From positions 1-64,000 of the forward strand of contig NZ_FPCC01000002.1 of the NCBI RefSeq assembly GCF_900116875.1: a stretch of DNA of 64,000 bases, given 5' to 3'. A model generated the notes under the pieces. The model ran no database searches. It was not told the DNA's origin and was given only the letters and a program-made list of their open reading frames with translations. The position numbers and the translations under genes are program-made. Below are positions 25,468 to 35,061 of this stretch, piece by piece (positions within the stretch are counted from its first letter, which is position 1; each line of letters opens with the position of its first letter). Source of the DNA: Butyrivibrio sp. INlla21. Lineage in GTDB: Bacteria; Bacillota; Clostridia; Lachnospirales; Lachnospiraceae.

Positions 25468-26844
25468 ATGGCACGGGGTACCAAGGAAAAGAAAAAGAAC
25501 GCGCTTCTTTCAGGGTTTAGGGAGATAGGAGTTACTTTTAAAGAAGGAGATCTAAAGACCAAATTGTCATTCTTTATATTTGGCCTTGGTCCGCTTCTTA
25601 GGGGGCAGATTCTTATAGGAGCTGTGCTTTTGTTATGCGAGATTGCTTTTGTCGTATACATGGCAGGCTTTGGATGGGGATATATTTCCAAGATAAATAC
25701 TCTCGGAACAACCCTGACACAGAAAGTAGGAAGAAAGACCGTATACGGAGACAACAGTTTCCTGATCCTGCTGTTCGGTGTCTTAAGTGTGTTTGCGGTT
25801 ATCGCACTGATAATCGTATGGTATCTGAATGTAAAAGAGAATCGTAAAGAGGAGCTTTTGCTAAAAGAGGGAAAAACTCTTCCTACGAATAAAGCCGTCT
25901 TCATGTCTCTTTTGGATGAGAATTTTCATAAGACACTTCTCGCCATTCCGGTGACGGGAATTTTTGTGTTTACGGTGCTTCCCATAGCATTTATGATCCT
26001 CGTCGCATTTACCAACTACGACAAGAATCACCAGTCGCCGTCCAATCTTTTTACCTGGGTAGGACTGGATAACTTTAAGAATATCTTATCTTTCGGAAGT
26101 CAGGGAATGGGCTATACTTTCGTAAGAGTTTTGGCATGGACACTTGTGTGGGCATTTCTTGCTACGTTCGTTGACTATTTCCTCGGACTTGGAGTTGCAA
26201 TGCTCATCAACAAAAAAGGCATTAAATTCAAAAAACTGTGGAGAACGATCCTCGTACTTACGATAGCCGTTCCGCAGTTCGTATCTCTTTTGTATATCAT
26301 GAGATTGTTTGCGCCCGACGGACTTATAAACGGATACCTCATAAAATGGGGTGTCATAAACAGTTACATCCCGTTCTGGGCAGATCCGATGCTTGCAAGG
26401 ATAACTATCCTTGTAGTCAATATCTGGATCGGTATTCCTTACATGATGCTTATCACAACGGGTATTCTCATGAATATCCCCGAGGACCTCTATGAGAGCG
26501 CAAGGATAGACGGAGCCAGTGGCTGGCAGATGTTTAAGAGCATCACGCTTCCGTACATGATGTTTGTAACGGGTCCTTATCTTCTTACCCAGTTTACGGG
26601 TAACCTAAATAACTTTAACGTAATCTATCTTCTCACTCAGGGAAGACCGCAGTCCATGAGCCTTAAGGGCAACGCGGGAAATACGGATCTTCTTGTTACA
26701 TGGCTTTATAAGATGACCGTAAACGAGACCAATTACAAGATGGCAGCCGTAATCGGTATCATGGTATTTATCGTTACCGCCGTTGTTATGTTATCTGTTT
26801 ACAACAGGCTTCCGTCTGTACGTGATGAGGAGGGATTCCAATAA
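25468..26844 (+). CDS. Sugar ABC transporter permease (MalF-like)
   Basis: A protein of 458 residues with about eight spans. The N-terminal ~130 residues add two spans before the conserved binding-protein-dependent permease domain, as in MalF-type proteins. The ATPase-contact EAA loop reads YESARIDGASGWQMFKSITL (~345). It partners with the MalG-like permease, whose start codon it overlaps. No ATPase gene is present here, so a shared MsmX-like ATPase encoded elsewhere is expected. Confidence 0.9.
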   Translation: MARGTKEKKKNALLSGFREIGVTFKEGDLKTKLSFFIFGLGPLLRGQILIGAVLLLCEIAFVVYMAGFGWGYISKINTLGTTLTQKVGRKTVYGDNSFLILLFGVLSVFAVIALIIVWYLNVKENRKEELLLKEGKTLPTNKAVFMSLLDENFHKTLLAIPVTGIFVFTVLPIAFMILVAFTNYDKNHQSPSNLFTWVGLDNFKNILSFGSQGMGYTFVRVLAWTLVWAFLATFVDYFLGLGVAMLINKKGIKFKKLWRTILVLTIAVPQFVSLLYIMRLFAPDGLINGYLIKWGVINSYIPFWADPMLARITILVVNIWIGIPYMMLITTGILMNIPEDLYESARIDGASGWQMFKSITLPYMMFVTGPYLLTQFTGNLNNFNVIYLLTQGRPQSMSLKGNAGNTDLLVTWLYKMTVNETNYKMAAVIGIMVFIVTAVVMLSVYNRLPSVRDEEGFQ

Positions 26845-27695
26845 TGAAAAAGAAAAGAGCGATCGAAAATGCAGTGACCTATGTGGTCCTTATACTTATA
26901 AGTATTATCTGGCTGTTCCCGTTTGTTGGACTTGTGCTTCAGAGCTTTAGAAGCTATGCCACGGAATACGGCGGAATGGTTAATTATCTTGTGCCTAAGT
27001 CATTTTCGCTTGATAACTATAAATTCCTGTTTTCGGGAGAGACCAATTATGTAAGATGGTATGCAAATACGCTTATTATCGCGTTTTTTGTAGCCCTTTT
27101 CCAAACGCTGATCATTCTTTGCGTAAGCTATGCGCTTTCAAGAATGAGATTTACGGGACGTACATTCCTTATGAAATTCTGGCTTATACTCGGAATGTTC
27201 CCCGGCTTCCTTACAATGATCTGCCTGTACTTCCTTTTGAAGCAGTTCGGACTTACTCAGGAAGGCGCGGTTCCCGGACTTATTCTTGTATCGGTAGCAA
27301 GCTCCGGAATGCAGTATTATGTCTGCAAAGGATTTTTTGATACGATCCCGAAGGCGCTTGATGAAGCTGCCAGGATTGACGGAGCTACAAGAGCAAAGAT
27401 CTTTGTTTCCATGATCCTTCCGATAATCAAGCCTATTATTATCTACACTGCATTGGTAGCTTTCATGGCTCCATGGTGTGATTATGTATTTGCTTCATAT
27501 GTTGCTTTCGGTCACGATCCCAGCTACAACGTAGCTGTTGCGATGACAAGATGGGTGTGGACTAACGACTATCAGGGTTATTTCACAAGATTCTGCGCCG
27601 GCGGCGTGCTTATATCCATTCCCGTTACTTTACTGTTCATGTTCCTTCAGAAGTACTATGTTGAAGGTGTTACGGGCGGTGCTGTAAAGGGCTGA
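26844..27695 (+). CDS. Sugar ABC transporter permease (MalG-like)
   Basis: A protein of 283 residues with six spans. The EAA loop is ALDEAARIDGATRAKIFVSM (~170), followed by ILPIIKPIIIYTALVAFMAP; the tail ends YVEGVTGGAVKG, as usual for MalG. The ATG overlaps the last base of the MalF-like gene (TAATG), giving tight coupling and equal dosage of the two permease subunits. Confidence 0.92.
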   Translation: MKKKRAIENAVTYVVLILISIIWLFPFVGLVLQSFRSYATEYGGMVNYLVPKSFSLDNYKFLFSGETNYVRWYANTLIIAFFVALFQTLIILCVSYALSRMRFTGRTFLMKFWLILGMFPGFLTMICLYFLLKQFGLTQEGAVPGLILVSVASSGMQYYVCKGFFDTIPKALDEAARIDGATRAKIFVSMILPIIKPIIIYTALVAFMAPWCDYVFASYVAFGHDPSYNVAVAMTRWVWTNDYQGYFTRFCAGGVLISIPVTLLFMFLQKYYVEGVTGGAVKG

Positions 27696-27741
27696 TGTAA
27701 CAGAGCCTACGCACATGCTTCGTCCCCCACGAGGTAAAAAA

Positions 27742-28764
27742 ATGTCCGGTAAAAAGATTACAATTTCAGACATCGCCAAAGCACTTGGAATATCCAAGAC
27801 AACTGTCTCCAGAGCCATATCGGGAAAAGGAAGGATAGGCTCCGGTACCAAGGACAGGGTGATGGATTATGTTGAAAAAAACAACTACGAGCCCAATATG
27901 ATGGCAAAGGCGCTTGCGGGACAAAGGTATTCCGAGCGTCAACATACGCACAACCTTGCCGTTGTTTGGCCCGATGATTACAGTGCTATGGAGATACCTT
28001 TTTTCCAAAAGCTGATCGTCGGTATCGCGGAGATCGCGGCCAATTACGGCTATGACGTCATGCTCACAATGGCAGCTAACGACAACATCACAGGTTTGAA
28101 GAGGATAATTGAAAACCATAAGGTTGACGGAGCTATCCTTACAAGAACGCTGGTTGATGATGTTGCGTTGGTGTATCTTAAAGAGCGCGGAGTACCGTTT
28201 GTTGTGGTAGGAAGTACCGGTTATCAGGATATACTCTGGGTTGACAATGACAACTATGATGCCTGCGTTGAGCTGATTGAGTATATTTTGGGGAAAGGTC
28301 TCAAGAGACTTGCGCTTATCGGAGGCTCCAAGAACCATATAATAACCAGGACAAGGTTCAAGGCCTTTAAGGATGCTCATGAAAAGCATGATATTAAGAT
28401 CGATGAGGGACTGGTATATCTTGATATCGAGAACACACAGAAGCTTGATGATGCGATAAAAGATATTTTATCCAAGGACGTCGAGGGCATTATCTGCATG
28501 GACGACGGATTTGTCGGAGAGGTTCTTACAAAGTGTGCTGAAGCCGGTGTTCGTATTCCGGAAGATATCAAGATAGCATCTTTTTACGACAGCACTTTTT
28601 TGGAAAATTCCAGGCCTCCCGTCACTGCGCTGCGATTTAACGACAGAAATCTTGGTGCGGTTACGGCTTCATCTCTCATAAGAAGTATTGAAGGAGAGAC
28701 GGTTCCGAGTCAGAGGCTCAAAAATCACGAGATAATGTTGCGAAAGAGTACCGAGACAGAGTGA
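27742..28764 (+). CDS. LacI-family transcriptional regulator
   Basis: About 340 residues from ATG 27742, with GAGG seven bases upstream; an ATG at 27715 has no RBS. The LacI headpiece is clear: ITISDIAKALGISKTTVSRA and the hinge YEPNMMAKALAGQR. The effector domain (~65-335) is of periplasmic-binding type with DNITGLKRIIENHKVDGAIL and VDNDNYDACVELIEYIL. It probably represses the preceding uptake genes through the GCAACCGTTTGC site at 24088 and is relieved by a sugar. Confidence 0.92.
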   Translation: MSGKKITISDIAKALGISKTTVSRAISGKGRIGSGTKDRVMDYVEKNNYEPNMMAKALAGQRYSERQHTHNLAVVWPDDYSAMEIPFFQKLIVGIAEIAANYGYDVMLTMAANDNITGLKRIIENHKVDGAILTRTLVDDVALVYLKERGVPFVVVGSTGYQDILWVDNDNYDACVELIEYILGKGLKRLALIGGSKNHIITRTRFKAFKDAHEKHDIKIDEGLVYLDIENTQKLDDAIKDILSKDVEGIICMDDGFVGEVLTKCAEAGVRIPEDIKIASFYDSTFLENSRPPVTALRFNDRNLGAVTASSLIRSIEGETVPSQRLKNHEIMLRKSTETE

Positions 28765-28817
28765 CAAAAAGAGAAGGCAAATTAGCGTTAGTTTGATTTT
28801 ATGATGAGGTTTGTTAT

Positions 28818-31013
28818 ATGCATATAGATAAAAACTCCAAGATTTCTTTTGACCCTGTAAGCCTTATGGTAGACGGAAAACGATGGTTCCCGATGATGGG
28901 AGAGATGCACTTTTCAAGGTGCCCCAAGAAGTATTGGGAGCAGGAGCTTCTCAAGATGAAAGCGGGCGGCATAGATATAGTTTCACTCTATGTTATCTGG
29001 ATTCACCATGAGGAGATTCAAGGAGAATTTGATTTTACGAGCGACAGGTGTCTTAGGGATTTCCTTGAGACTGTCAAAAAGTGCGGCCTTTACAGCATCT
29101 TAAGGATCGGTCCTTGGGCGCACGGCGAAGCAAGAAACGGTGGCTTCCCAGACTGGCTCTTAAAGGACGGAGAAGAAAACGGCTACGAAGTAAGAACCGA
29201 CAATACAAGATATCTTGAGCATGTAAGAGCCTTTTACGAAAAGACCTATGAACAGGCGAAAGGTCTTTTTATCAAGGACAACGGTCCCGTTATCGGTATC
29301 CAGATAGAAAACGAATACGGCCACTGCGGCGGTAAGACCGGCGAAGAAGGCGAGCAGCATATGAAGACTCTTAAGGCTATGGCTTTGGAGATCGGTTTTG
29401 ATGCGCCTTTATATACGGCAACAGGCTGGGGCGGCGCCGTTACAGGTGGAATGGTGCCTGTTATGGGAGGTTACTGCGAGGCTCCGTGGGATCAGAGACT
29501 TACTGAGATTGAGCCGAGTGGCAACTATATTTTTACAAGAGAGAGAAACGATCACAATATAGGATCCGACTACGGACTTGGCGTAGGTATCACGTTTGAT
29601 CAGGATAAATTCCCGTTCCTTACGGCTGAGCTTGGAGGCGGACTTCAGGTTACTCATCACAGAAGACCCATTGCCACGGGGCTTGATACAGCAGCGATGA
29701 CAATGACCAAGATAGGATGCGGAGCCAATCTTCTGGGATATTACATGTACCACGGCGGAACCAATCCAAAGGGTAAGCTCACGACTCTTCAGGAAACCAG
29801 AGAGACAGGCTATCCCAACGATCTTCCCGCATATTCATATGATTTTAACGCGCCTCTTCGCGAGTACGGACAGATGGAGGACGCTTACAAGGAAGTAAGG
29901 ATGATCGCAAGCTTCATTCATGATTTTGGTGACGATCTCTGCGATATGCCTTACACGGAGCAGCCCGGCAATCCTCTTAAGCCCGGCAATCTGACTGACC
30001 TCAGAACTTCCGTAAGATACAAAAAGAGAAAAGATTCCAAGGGTAATACCTATAACAGCGGATATCTTTTTGTAAATAATTATCAAAGACGCTATAAGAT
30101 GGCACTTCACAAAGATATCGCTCCGACTGCATACAAAGAGGACGGAACCGAGCTTGCTTCTTTTGCCAAAAGAGATATCGCAGACGGTGACTTTTTCTTT
30201 TACCCGTTTGGTATGCCTATAGGCGATAGTGCGCTTATTACGATAGATGCCACTCCCATGTGCATAATAAACGATGTCGACGGCAAAGGACATAAAGCAT
30301 ATGTCTTTTACACCGATACTGACAGAGAAGTTTCTTTTGACATTGAAGGAGATGCCAAAGGAAATAAGATAATTGTTCTTACAAGAGGCGAAGCACTTGC
30401 ATCGTCCAAAGTTGTTATAGGTAAAAAAGAGCACCTTGTGATCTCGGAGGGTATGCCCGTTACCGGAAATGACGGCAAAGTGCAGCTTTATTTTGATGTG
30501 GCAAAAGGCGAAAACAAAAAGCCTTCGTTTAGAGTATATCCCGAGCTTAAAAAGGAGCCCGCTAATTTTACATGCAGCAAAAAAAGCGATGCCGGCAGTA
30601 CATTTACGGACGGTGATGCATTTGCGATATATGAGTGCAAGGAATCGTTTGGAAATGACGCAGAAGCTTCTTTTGAGTTCGAAAACGGAAAAGGCATAAT
30701 AAAGATCAGCGGTAAAATGCCGCATATGAACGAACTTTTCATGCACATAGCTTATGCGGGAGACAGCGCGGTCATCAAGAAAGACGGCGAGATAATAGCC
30801 GATAATTTCTACACCGGACAAAAGTGGGAAGTTGGGCTCGACAGATTCATGGGCGCCAACGGCTGCGCAGCATTTGAGATCGATATTAAGCCCCTTAACA
30901 AGGACGATAAGATCTATCTGCAAGATTGGCCCAAGATGAATGCAAACGGCGACTTTGCAAATAGGCTTGAAAGTATAGATTTATTTGCTCAATATCGTAT
31001 CAATATTGACTAA
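28818..31013 (+). CDS. Family 35 beta-galactosidase
   Basis: A protein of 731 residues with no signal peptide, so it acts in the cytoplasm on imported sugar. The GH35 catalytic barrel fills ~1-380: MMGEMHFSRCPKKYWEQEL, GPWAHGEARNGGFPDWLL, the acid/base in IGIQIENEYGH (~180) and the nucleophile Glu in FPFLTAELGGG (~270). The remaining half is beta-sandwich. It hydrolyses terminal beta-galactosyl residues. Lying directly after the LacI-type gene, it suggests the transporter brings in a galactoside rather than maltodextrin. Confidence 0.9.
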   Translation: MHIDKNSKISFDPVSLMVDGKRWFPMMGEMHFSRCPKKYWEQELLKMKAGGIDIVSLYVIWIHHEEIQGEFDFTSDRCLRDFLETVKKCGLYSILRIGPWAHGEARNGGFPDWLLKDGEENGYEVRTDNTRYLEHVRAFYEKTYEQAKGLFIKDNGPVIGIQIENEYGHCGGKTGEEGEQHMKTLKAMALEIGFDAPLYTATGWGGAVTGGMVPVMGGYCEAPWDQRLTEIEPSGNYIFTRERNDHNIGSDYGLGVGITFDQDKFPFLTAELGGGLQVTHHRRPIATGLDTAAMTMTKIGCGANLLGYYMYHGGTNPKGKLTTLQETRETGYPNDLPAYSYDFNAPLREYGQMEDAYKEVRMIASFIHDFGDDLCDMPYTEQPGNPLKPGNLTDLRTSVRYKKRKDSKGNTYNSGYLFVNNYQRRYKMALHKDIAPTAYKEDGTELASFAKRDIADGDFFFYPFGMPIGDSALITIDATPMCIINDVDGKGHKAYVFYTDTDREVSFDIEGDAKGNKIIVLTRGEALASSKVVIGKKEHLVISEGMPVTGNDGKVQLYFDVAKGENKKPSFRVYPELKKEPANFTCSKKSDAGSTFTDGDAFAIYECKESFGNDAEASFEFENGKGIIKISGKMPHMNELFMHIAYAGDSAVIKKDGEIIADNFYTGQKWEVGLDRFMGANGCAAFEIDIKPLNKDDKIYLQDWPKMNANGDFANRLESIDLFAQYRINID

Positions 31014-31076
31014 AAAGAAGTATAATATTGGTAACGTATTTTAGTGACGGAATGCTTTTAGTGTCGAGGACCAAGC

Positions 31077-33029
31077 ATGCATTATAACTATTACTTTGAT
31101 ATATGCGCCTTGTGTACTTTAGCAACGATCGCAATTACCTCTCTGTCCAGACGGCGAGTACCCGCTTACAGACAGAGGGCATACTCGTTGCTTTTTTTTG
31201 CTGTCTTGGCTTCTACGCTTTCCGAATGTATAGAATCGACGCTTCAGATTCACCCGTTCGATGCCCCATGGTACAATCCGCTTGAGATGGTATGCGGATC
31301 CGTATATTTCATTGCGCATTTGGGATCGGGTATCTGTTATCTTTTGTATATAATGTCAGTCCTTGATATTTTCTTTGATATAAGGACGTTAAAAGGCTTT
31401 TTCGGACTTTATTTCGGGTTCATGCTCGGAATACTTCTTGTTGTCATTAACTGGTTTCATCCTATTCTTTTCCATTACACCAAAGAGGGTCTGTATCAAA
31501 GAGACAACCTTATCATAATGTTCTATTTCATTGCGTTTTATTACATGGGTGTTGGTATCCTGCTGGTACTCAAATATGACAAGCTTATGAGATTAAAGAC
31601 CAAGGTGATAGTTCTTGCCTACGTCGGACTTTCTCTTTTCGGAGTCTTTTTCCAATACTTTAATCCCAAAATTCTTATCGAGAATTTCTATAGCGCGATC
31701 AGTGTTGCGCTTGTATTCATAACGCTTCAAAATCCCGGAGAGCTTGTTGATGAGAATCTTAATATTCTCAACAGGAAAGCCTTTTTTGAGGGAATAGATC
31801 TTAAGATAAAAAGAAATATCCCGTATTATACGGTTTTTGTTTCGATCGACAACGTTAGAGCGCTCAGCTCGGAGATCGGATATTCGCAGGCTCAGGCGGT
31901 GCTTAAAAAGATTGCCGATTACCTTAAACGTGCCGGAAGAAAAGAACTTAGGATCACAACTTACACCTACAGATATTCCGATTATGTCTTTGCGATAATG
32001 GTTCACAGTGACAACGTTAAAAATGCGAAGGCGCTTGCAGAGAAACTTGCACAGAGAACAAAGAAGTCATTTGATGTATCCGGAATGACCATTAAGATCG
32101 ACGGACACTGCTTTGTAATGAATTATCCGGATCACTATAAGAGCGCGGCGGAGCTCATGGCCAAGGTTGATATGATCACGGAAGAGATAGAGGAGCTTAA
32201 TGACATTGTGGTCGATGTGGATTCTTTGAATCACGGTGAAAAGATGCTTCTCAGAGACTATGATTATATGGCGAGAGAGAACCTTGATGCGAAGAAAGCA
32301 GTGGTCAAGTTCCAGCCTCTTATGTCCAAGATTTATAAGATAAACTACAACGCCGATGCGATCTGCTTTTTATATGACAAGGACGGAAAAGAGATTGATG
32401 TAAGAAGCCACATCCCCGATATAGGCACAACACAGACGATAATGGATACCGATGAGTACGTACTTCGCATGGCGGCGAGATCGCTTGCATTCTGGAACGG
32501 CGGAGACAAGAACGGAAAATACAGAGCGATCGTCGGAATGTGCCAGGGTGAGATATCAAGAAACGACTTTGTGAGAAGAGTTAAGAGGATTCTCAGAGAA
32601 GAAAAGGCCGAACCGTCATGGATAAGCCTTAAATTGTCAGAGACCTGCCTTACCACGATGAATACCATCGCGGAAAGAAATATCAGAATGCTCGGAGACC
32701 TTAAGGTCTCGATAATAGTCGACAGATTCGGAAGCGGATACGGTAATCTTTCCAGAATAATCTCGCTTCCCATATTGCAGGTAAATATCTCGCCTGAGGT
32801 TATCAGAAACGCGATCGGCTCAGAGCAGATGTATAAGCTTGCACAGGGCATCGTCAATCTTTTCCATGATATCAGCATCTTTGTATGCGCCTCGGATATA
32901 AGATCCAAGGAGGAAAAAGAGATGGCGGAGCGCCTCGGGTGCGATTTCCTTATCGGAGATTATCTGGGCGAGCCCATGAGCGACAGCTCTTATGTGAGAT
33001 TTATCGATGATTATTTTGAAAAGGGATGA
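31077..33029 (+). CDS. Membrane GGDEF/EAL-like protein, catalytically degenerate
   Basis: A protein of 650 residues. About seven spans fill residues 1-220. A GGDEF-fold domain (~235-390) has no GG(D/E)EF motif; the site reads YRYSDYVFAIMV. The EAL-fold domain (~400-645) has lost EAL (FQPLMSKIYKINYNADAICF) and the metal-binding DDFGTGYSS, which reads VDRFGSGYGNLSRI. It cannot be expected to make or degrade c-di-GMP and is better read as a sensor or c-di-GMP receptor. The gene ends one codon inside the next, related gene. Confidence 0.8.
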   Translation: MHYNYYFDICALCTLATIAITSLSRRRVPAYRQRAYSLLFFAVLASTLSECIESTLQIHPFDAPWYNPLEMVCGSVYFIAHLGSGICYLLYIMSVLDIFFDIRTLKGFFGLYFGFMLGILLVVINWFHPILFHYTKEGLYQRDNLIIMFYFIAFYYMGVGILLVLKYDKLMRLKTKVIVLAYVGLSLFGVFFQYFNPKILIENFYSAISVALVFITLQNPGELVDENLNILNRKAFFEGIDLKIKRNIPYYTVFVSIDNVRALSSEIGYSQAQAVLKKIADYLKRAGRKELRITTYTYRYSDYVFAIMVHSDNVKNAKALAEKLAQRTKKSFDVSGMTIKIDGHCFVMNYPDHYKSAAELMAKVDMITEEIEELNDIVVDVDSLNHGEKMLLRDYDYMARENLDAKKAVVKFQPLMSKIYKINYNADAICFLYDKDGKEIDVRSHIPDIGTTQTIMDTDEYVLRMAARSLAFWNGGDKNGKYRAIVGMCQGEISRNDFVRRVKRILREEKAEPSWISLKLSETCLTTMNTIAERNIRMLGDLKVSIIVDRFGSGYGNLSRIISLPILQVNISPEVIRNAIGSEQMYKLAQGIVNLFHDISIFVCASDIRSKEEKEMAERLGCDFLIGDYLGEPMSDSSYVRFIDDYFEKG

Positions 33030-33031
33030 CC

Positions 33032-34990
33032 ATGGAAGAACTGCTAAGACCACATGATTTTAAAATATGTCTTAATATGGCCGCCATTGTGCTTGGCGTG
33101 ATAACACTCATCATCCATTCATCGGAAGAGGATTATTACGGCAGACAAAGGCGTATATTTGGTATGCTCATCTTTTATGTGCTCTTTGCAAATATCGTCG
33201 GCGGACTTCATAACCTTTGGATTGCTTCAGATTGGGCCAAGACACTTATAAGCTACAATTTCAACTGCTTCCTTGCAGTACTTGAGAAGTCGTTCATGTA
33301 TCTGATAGCGCTTGTTTCCATGTGCTATCTCATGACGCTGTTTAGAATAGAGGTTGATAAATGGTGGAAGGCCGTGATCATTTTTATTCCTTCGACCTGC
33401 TCTATCATTTCGACGTTTTCTGCGCTGTTTACCGGAAATGTCTTTTACTTTGATGAAAAAGGAGATATGCATTTTACAAGCTATTTCTCCGGCGCCGTTA
33501 ATATTTCCACTGCTATTTATCTTGCTTTTGCGGCGTATCTGATCTACAGATTCTATAAGACTGTCAGCAGCGAGAAAGCTATAGTCCTTATTACCTATTA
33601 TGCGATGATGGCTGCCGGAATTCCGCTTAAGATATTTTTCTGTTCTTATGCGGTGTTTGAGTTTAGTACATCGCTTGCGCTTTTGCTGTGCGTTTATACT
33701 TTCCAAAATCCAAGTGAGTTTATCGAAAGGACTTCCGGAACGGGAACAAGAAACGCGCTTAATTTCGCGGTATATACCAATCTTTTACAGAAGAAAAGAT
33801 TTACCGTTTTCGGAATCAATATAGACAGACTTCCCGAGATAATAGGAAGTGAATCCGTTGAGGCGTCCTCCAATCTGCTGGGACAGATGGCGACATATCT
33901 TAAGAGAATATATCCCGATGCTTCGCTCTTTTATCCGGAAGAAGGAATGTTCATTCTGCTTCTTGAAGATATCAATCCCGAAGATGAAGTGATAGCGGGA
34001 CTTGCGGAGCAGATAAGAAGAAGGTTTAAAGACCCGTGGAAACTTAAGGATGATGATATAAGATTTACGGAAAGTCCTTTTGCCATCGGCTTCCCCGATG
34101 AAGTCGGTGACATGGAGAAGTATACGGAAGTAAGAGATGAGATGAAAAAGATGCTGATACGCCAGAACAGAGAAGTTCTTCGCGTCTCGGATCTTAATCT
34201 TAAGTACGCAGAGCATGACAAAAAGATTGACGGTATAGTAAGAAGAGCCGTTGAAAACGGACTTTTGGAAGTTTATTATCAGCCGATTTATTCACCGCTT
34301 ACAGGTAAGTTCGATACCTGCGAAGCGCTTGTAAGACTGCGCGATCATCAATTCGGATTTATTTCTCCCGCCATCTTTATTCCGATCGCAGAGAGAAACG
34401 GAACAGTCCTCGGTATAGACAGATTCGTACTAAGTTCGGTCTGCGAAATGCTTGCTGCGACCAATGTACTTGACCTTGGTATTAAATATGTAGAAGTCAA
34501 TCTCTCTGTAGTTGACTGCATTCAGACCAACCTTGCGGACAGTGTCCTCAGTACTTTGAAGAAATATCGCATAGGTACCGATAAGATCAACTTTGAGATT
34601 ACTGAGACCTGGGAAAAAGAGATCACGTCTGCAGTAGACGACAATGTCAAGAAGCTTACGAAAGCCGGAATAGCTTTTTCCATGGATGATTTCGGAAGCG
34701 GTTATTCCAACGTTTCAAGAATAGCGACTGTGCCCGTTAATCTCTTTAAACTTGATAAGAGCATTGTTCAGGCGGCGTTTGAATCGGAAGTATCATATAT
34801 GGTAATGCTGAATATGATAAAGCTGATCAAGTCACTCGGAAAAGAGATCGTGGCAGAAGGTGTGGAAACAGGCGAGCAGGCCAAGCAGCTGATAAGACTT
34901 GGCTGCGATCATATACAAGGATTCTTTTATGCAAGGCCCATGCCTGAAGCACAGTTTATCGAATTCTTGCAGGAGCATAATTTCTCATGA
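33032..34990 (+). CDS. Membrane c-di-GMP phosphodiesterase (EAL) with degenerate GGDEF
   Basis: About 652 residues from ATG 33032, with AAGGG six bases upstream; ATG 33026 lies on the RBS. Seven or so spans occupy ~10-220. The GGDEF site reads YPEEGMFILLL, so cyclase activity is not expected. The EAL domain is intact: YYQPIYSPLTGKFDTCEALV (~420), VEVNLSVVDC, FEITETW, MDDFGSGYSNVSRI, KLDKSIV and VAEGVETGEQ. It should hydrolyse c-di-GMP. It shares architecture with, and overlaps, the degenerate upstream gene, so the two may heterodimerise. Confidence 0.85.
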   Translation: MEELLRPHDFKICLNMAAIVLGVITLIIHSSEEDYYGRQRRIFGMLIFYVLFANIVGGLHNLWIASDWAKTLISYNFNCFLAVLEKSFMYLIALVSMCYLMTLFRIEVDKWWKAVIIFIPSTCSIISTFSALFTGNVFYFDEKGDMHFTSYFSGAVNISTAIYLAFAAYLIYRFYKTVSSEKAIVLITYYAMMAAGIPLKIFFCSYAVFEFSTSLALLLCVYTFQNPSEFIERTSGTGTRNALNFAVYTNLLQKKRFTVFGINIDRLPEIIGSESVEASSNLLGQMATYLKRIYPDASLFYPEEGMFILLLEDINPEDEVIAGLAEQIRRRFKDPWKLKDDDIRFTESPFAIGFPDEVGDMEKYTEVRDEMKKMLIRQNREVLRVSDLNLKYAEHDKKIDGIVRRAVENGLLEVYYQPIYSPLTGKFDTCEALVRLRDHQFGFISPAIFIPIAERNGTVLGIDRFVLSSVCEMLAATNVLDLGIKYVEVNLSVVDCIQTNLADSVLSTLKKYRIGTDKINFEITETWEKEITSAVDDNVKKLTKAGIAFSMDDFGSGYSNVSRIATVPVNLFKLDKSIVQAAFESEVSYMVMLNMIKLIKSLGKEIVAEGVETGEQAKQLIRLGCDHIQGFFYARPMPEAQFIEFLQEHNFS

Positions 34991-34999
34991 TTAAAAACA

Positions 35000-35028
35000 T
35001 TGCAAAGGTTTGTTTATAAGTGTAAAAT
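35000..35028 (+). promoter_or_regulatory. Promoter of hisS
   Basis: TTGCAA (35000-35005), a 17-base spacer, TAAAAT (35023-35028), about 30 bases before the hisS start, with GGAAGG as RBS. No T-box-like leader is present. Confidence 0.6.
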
Positions 35029-35061
35029 TTATGCTTGATTATACGATAAGGAAGGTTAGAA

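Noticed and set aside
29835-30923. 362-residue minus-strand frame inside the beta-galactosidase gene
   Set aside because: The plus-strand gene has clear GH35 motifs, RBS and codon pattern; the opposite frame has none.
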